The notes under the pieces: model-generated
Database searches by the model: none
The model's input: the letters and a program-made list of their open reading frames with translations, nothing else
What the model was told of the DNA's origin: nothing
Origin: an uncultured euryarchaeote
Lineage (GTDB): Archaea > Thermoplasmatota > Poseidoniia > Poseidoniales > Poseidoniaceae
Assembly: GCA_937881505.1 (NCBI GenBank)
Contig: CALGEM010000012.1
Span: 1-6,495, forward strand
DNA: 6,495 bases
Direction: 5' to 3'
Position numbers and translations under genes: made by a program
Shown here: piece after piece, positions 6,359-6,495 of the stretch
How the letters are laid out: each line of letters opens with the position of its first letter
Numbering within the stretch: position 1 is the first letter of the stretch

Positions 6359-6495
6359 ATGGACGCATCCCTTTCGGGCATTGACGCCGTTTTTCTCGAC
6401 CTTGACGGGACCATTTATTTGGGCGGTGAACTGATTGAAGGCGCTGAAGCCTTTCTCAAGCGGTGCAAAGAACAAGGCGTCCAACGCTACTTTCT
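6359..6495 (+). CDS. HAD-superfamily phosphatase, NagD-like subfamily (5' part only)
   Basis: The first 45 codons are present and the gene continues beyond the right edge. Residues 11-20 read VFLDLDGTIY: D14 would be the phosphoaspartate nucleophile and D16 the acid/base of HAD motif I (DxDGT). The following GGELIEGAEAFLKRC matches the N-terminus of subfamily IIA enzymes such as NagD and phosphoglycolate phosphatase-like proteins, where the chain next reaches motif II (usually TNN or SNN), just outside this window. These enzymes hydrolyse phosphate from sugar phosphates, nucleotides or phosphoglycolate in the cytoplasm; the substrate cannot be judged from this fragment. It starts nine bases after the reductase stop on the same strand with a good ribosome-binding site, so the two genes probably share a transcript. 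An exact gene name is not justified. Confidence 0.85.
   Translation, partial: MDASLSGIDAVFLDLDGTIYLGGELIEGAEAFLKRCKEQGVQRYF

Noticed and set aside
1..6495. CRISPR array, tRNA or rRNA, insertion sequence, toxin-antitoxin pair or phage-defence cluster
   Set aside because: I found no regularly spaced repeats, no cloverleaf-like sequence, no transposase or terminal repeats and no small gene pair; the window looks like ordinary compact chromosomal DNA.

Overview
The window holds six protein-coding genes packed almost end to end. The gaps are short, and I see no tRNA, rRNA, CRISPR array, insertion sequence or integration scar. Four genes belong to families I recognise well enough to name, one (positions 914-2662) I do not recognise, and one runs off the right edge but still shows a clear family motif. 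The DNA is moderately G+C-rich by eye, and the gene density, short spacers and weak leader sequences fit a streamlined marine prokaryote. A planktonic euryarchaeon of the Poseidoniales (Marine Group II) is my best guess: it rests on a geranylgeranyl-reductase-family gene (the family that saturates archaeal lipid chains) beside a large unrecognised protein. Members of all the named families also occur in bacteria, so the assignment is an inference with moderate to low confidence.

Layout: (1) 1-852, minus: a PqqB-like metallo-beta-lactamase-fold hydrolase whose C-terminus lies beyond the left edge. (2) 914-2662, plus: a 582-residue soluble protein of unknown function, divergent from gene 1. (3) 2676-3851, minus: a PLP-dependent enzyme of the cystathionine gamma-synthase/gamma-lyase family, convergent with gene 2 across only 13 bases, with a small hairpin at the junction. 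(4) 3897-4883, minus: a ten-helix EamA/DMT-type transporter upstream of, and probably co-transcribed with, gene 3. (5) 4961-6349, plus: a geranylgeranyl reductase-family flavoprotein, divergent from gene 4 across a 77-base spacer with a repeated TGAGGG/CCCTCA motif. (6) 6359-6495, plus: the first 45 codons of a HAD-superfamily phosphatase, 9 bases after gene 5 with its ribosome-binding site overlapping the end of gene 5.

How the genes may work together: genes 4 and 3 look like a two-gene operon, which would pair a small-metabolite exporter or importer with sulfur amino-acid metabolism. Genes 5 and 6 look like the start of a second operon, possibly linked to isoprenoid or lipid reduction. Genes 1 and 2 share a divergent spacer but no obvious function. 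I found no convincing novel multi-gene system. The points most worth a second look are the unrecognised 582-residue protein, the altered FAD-site motif and glycine/aspartate-rich insert in the reductase, the altered GNPT-type motif in the PLP enzyme, and the small palindromic structures in two spacers.
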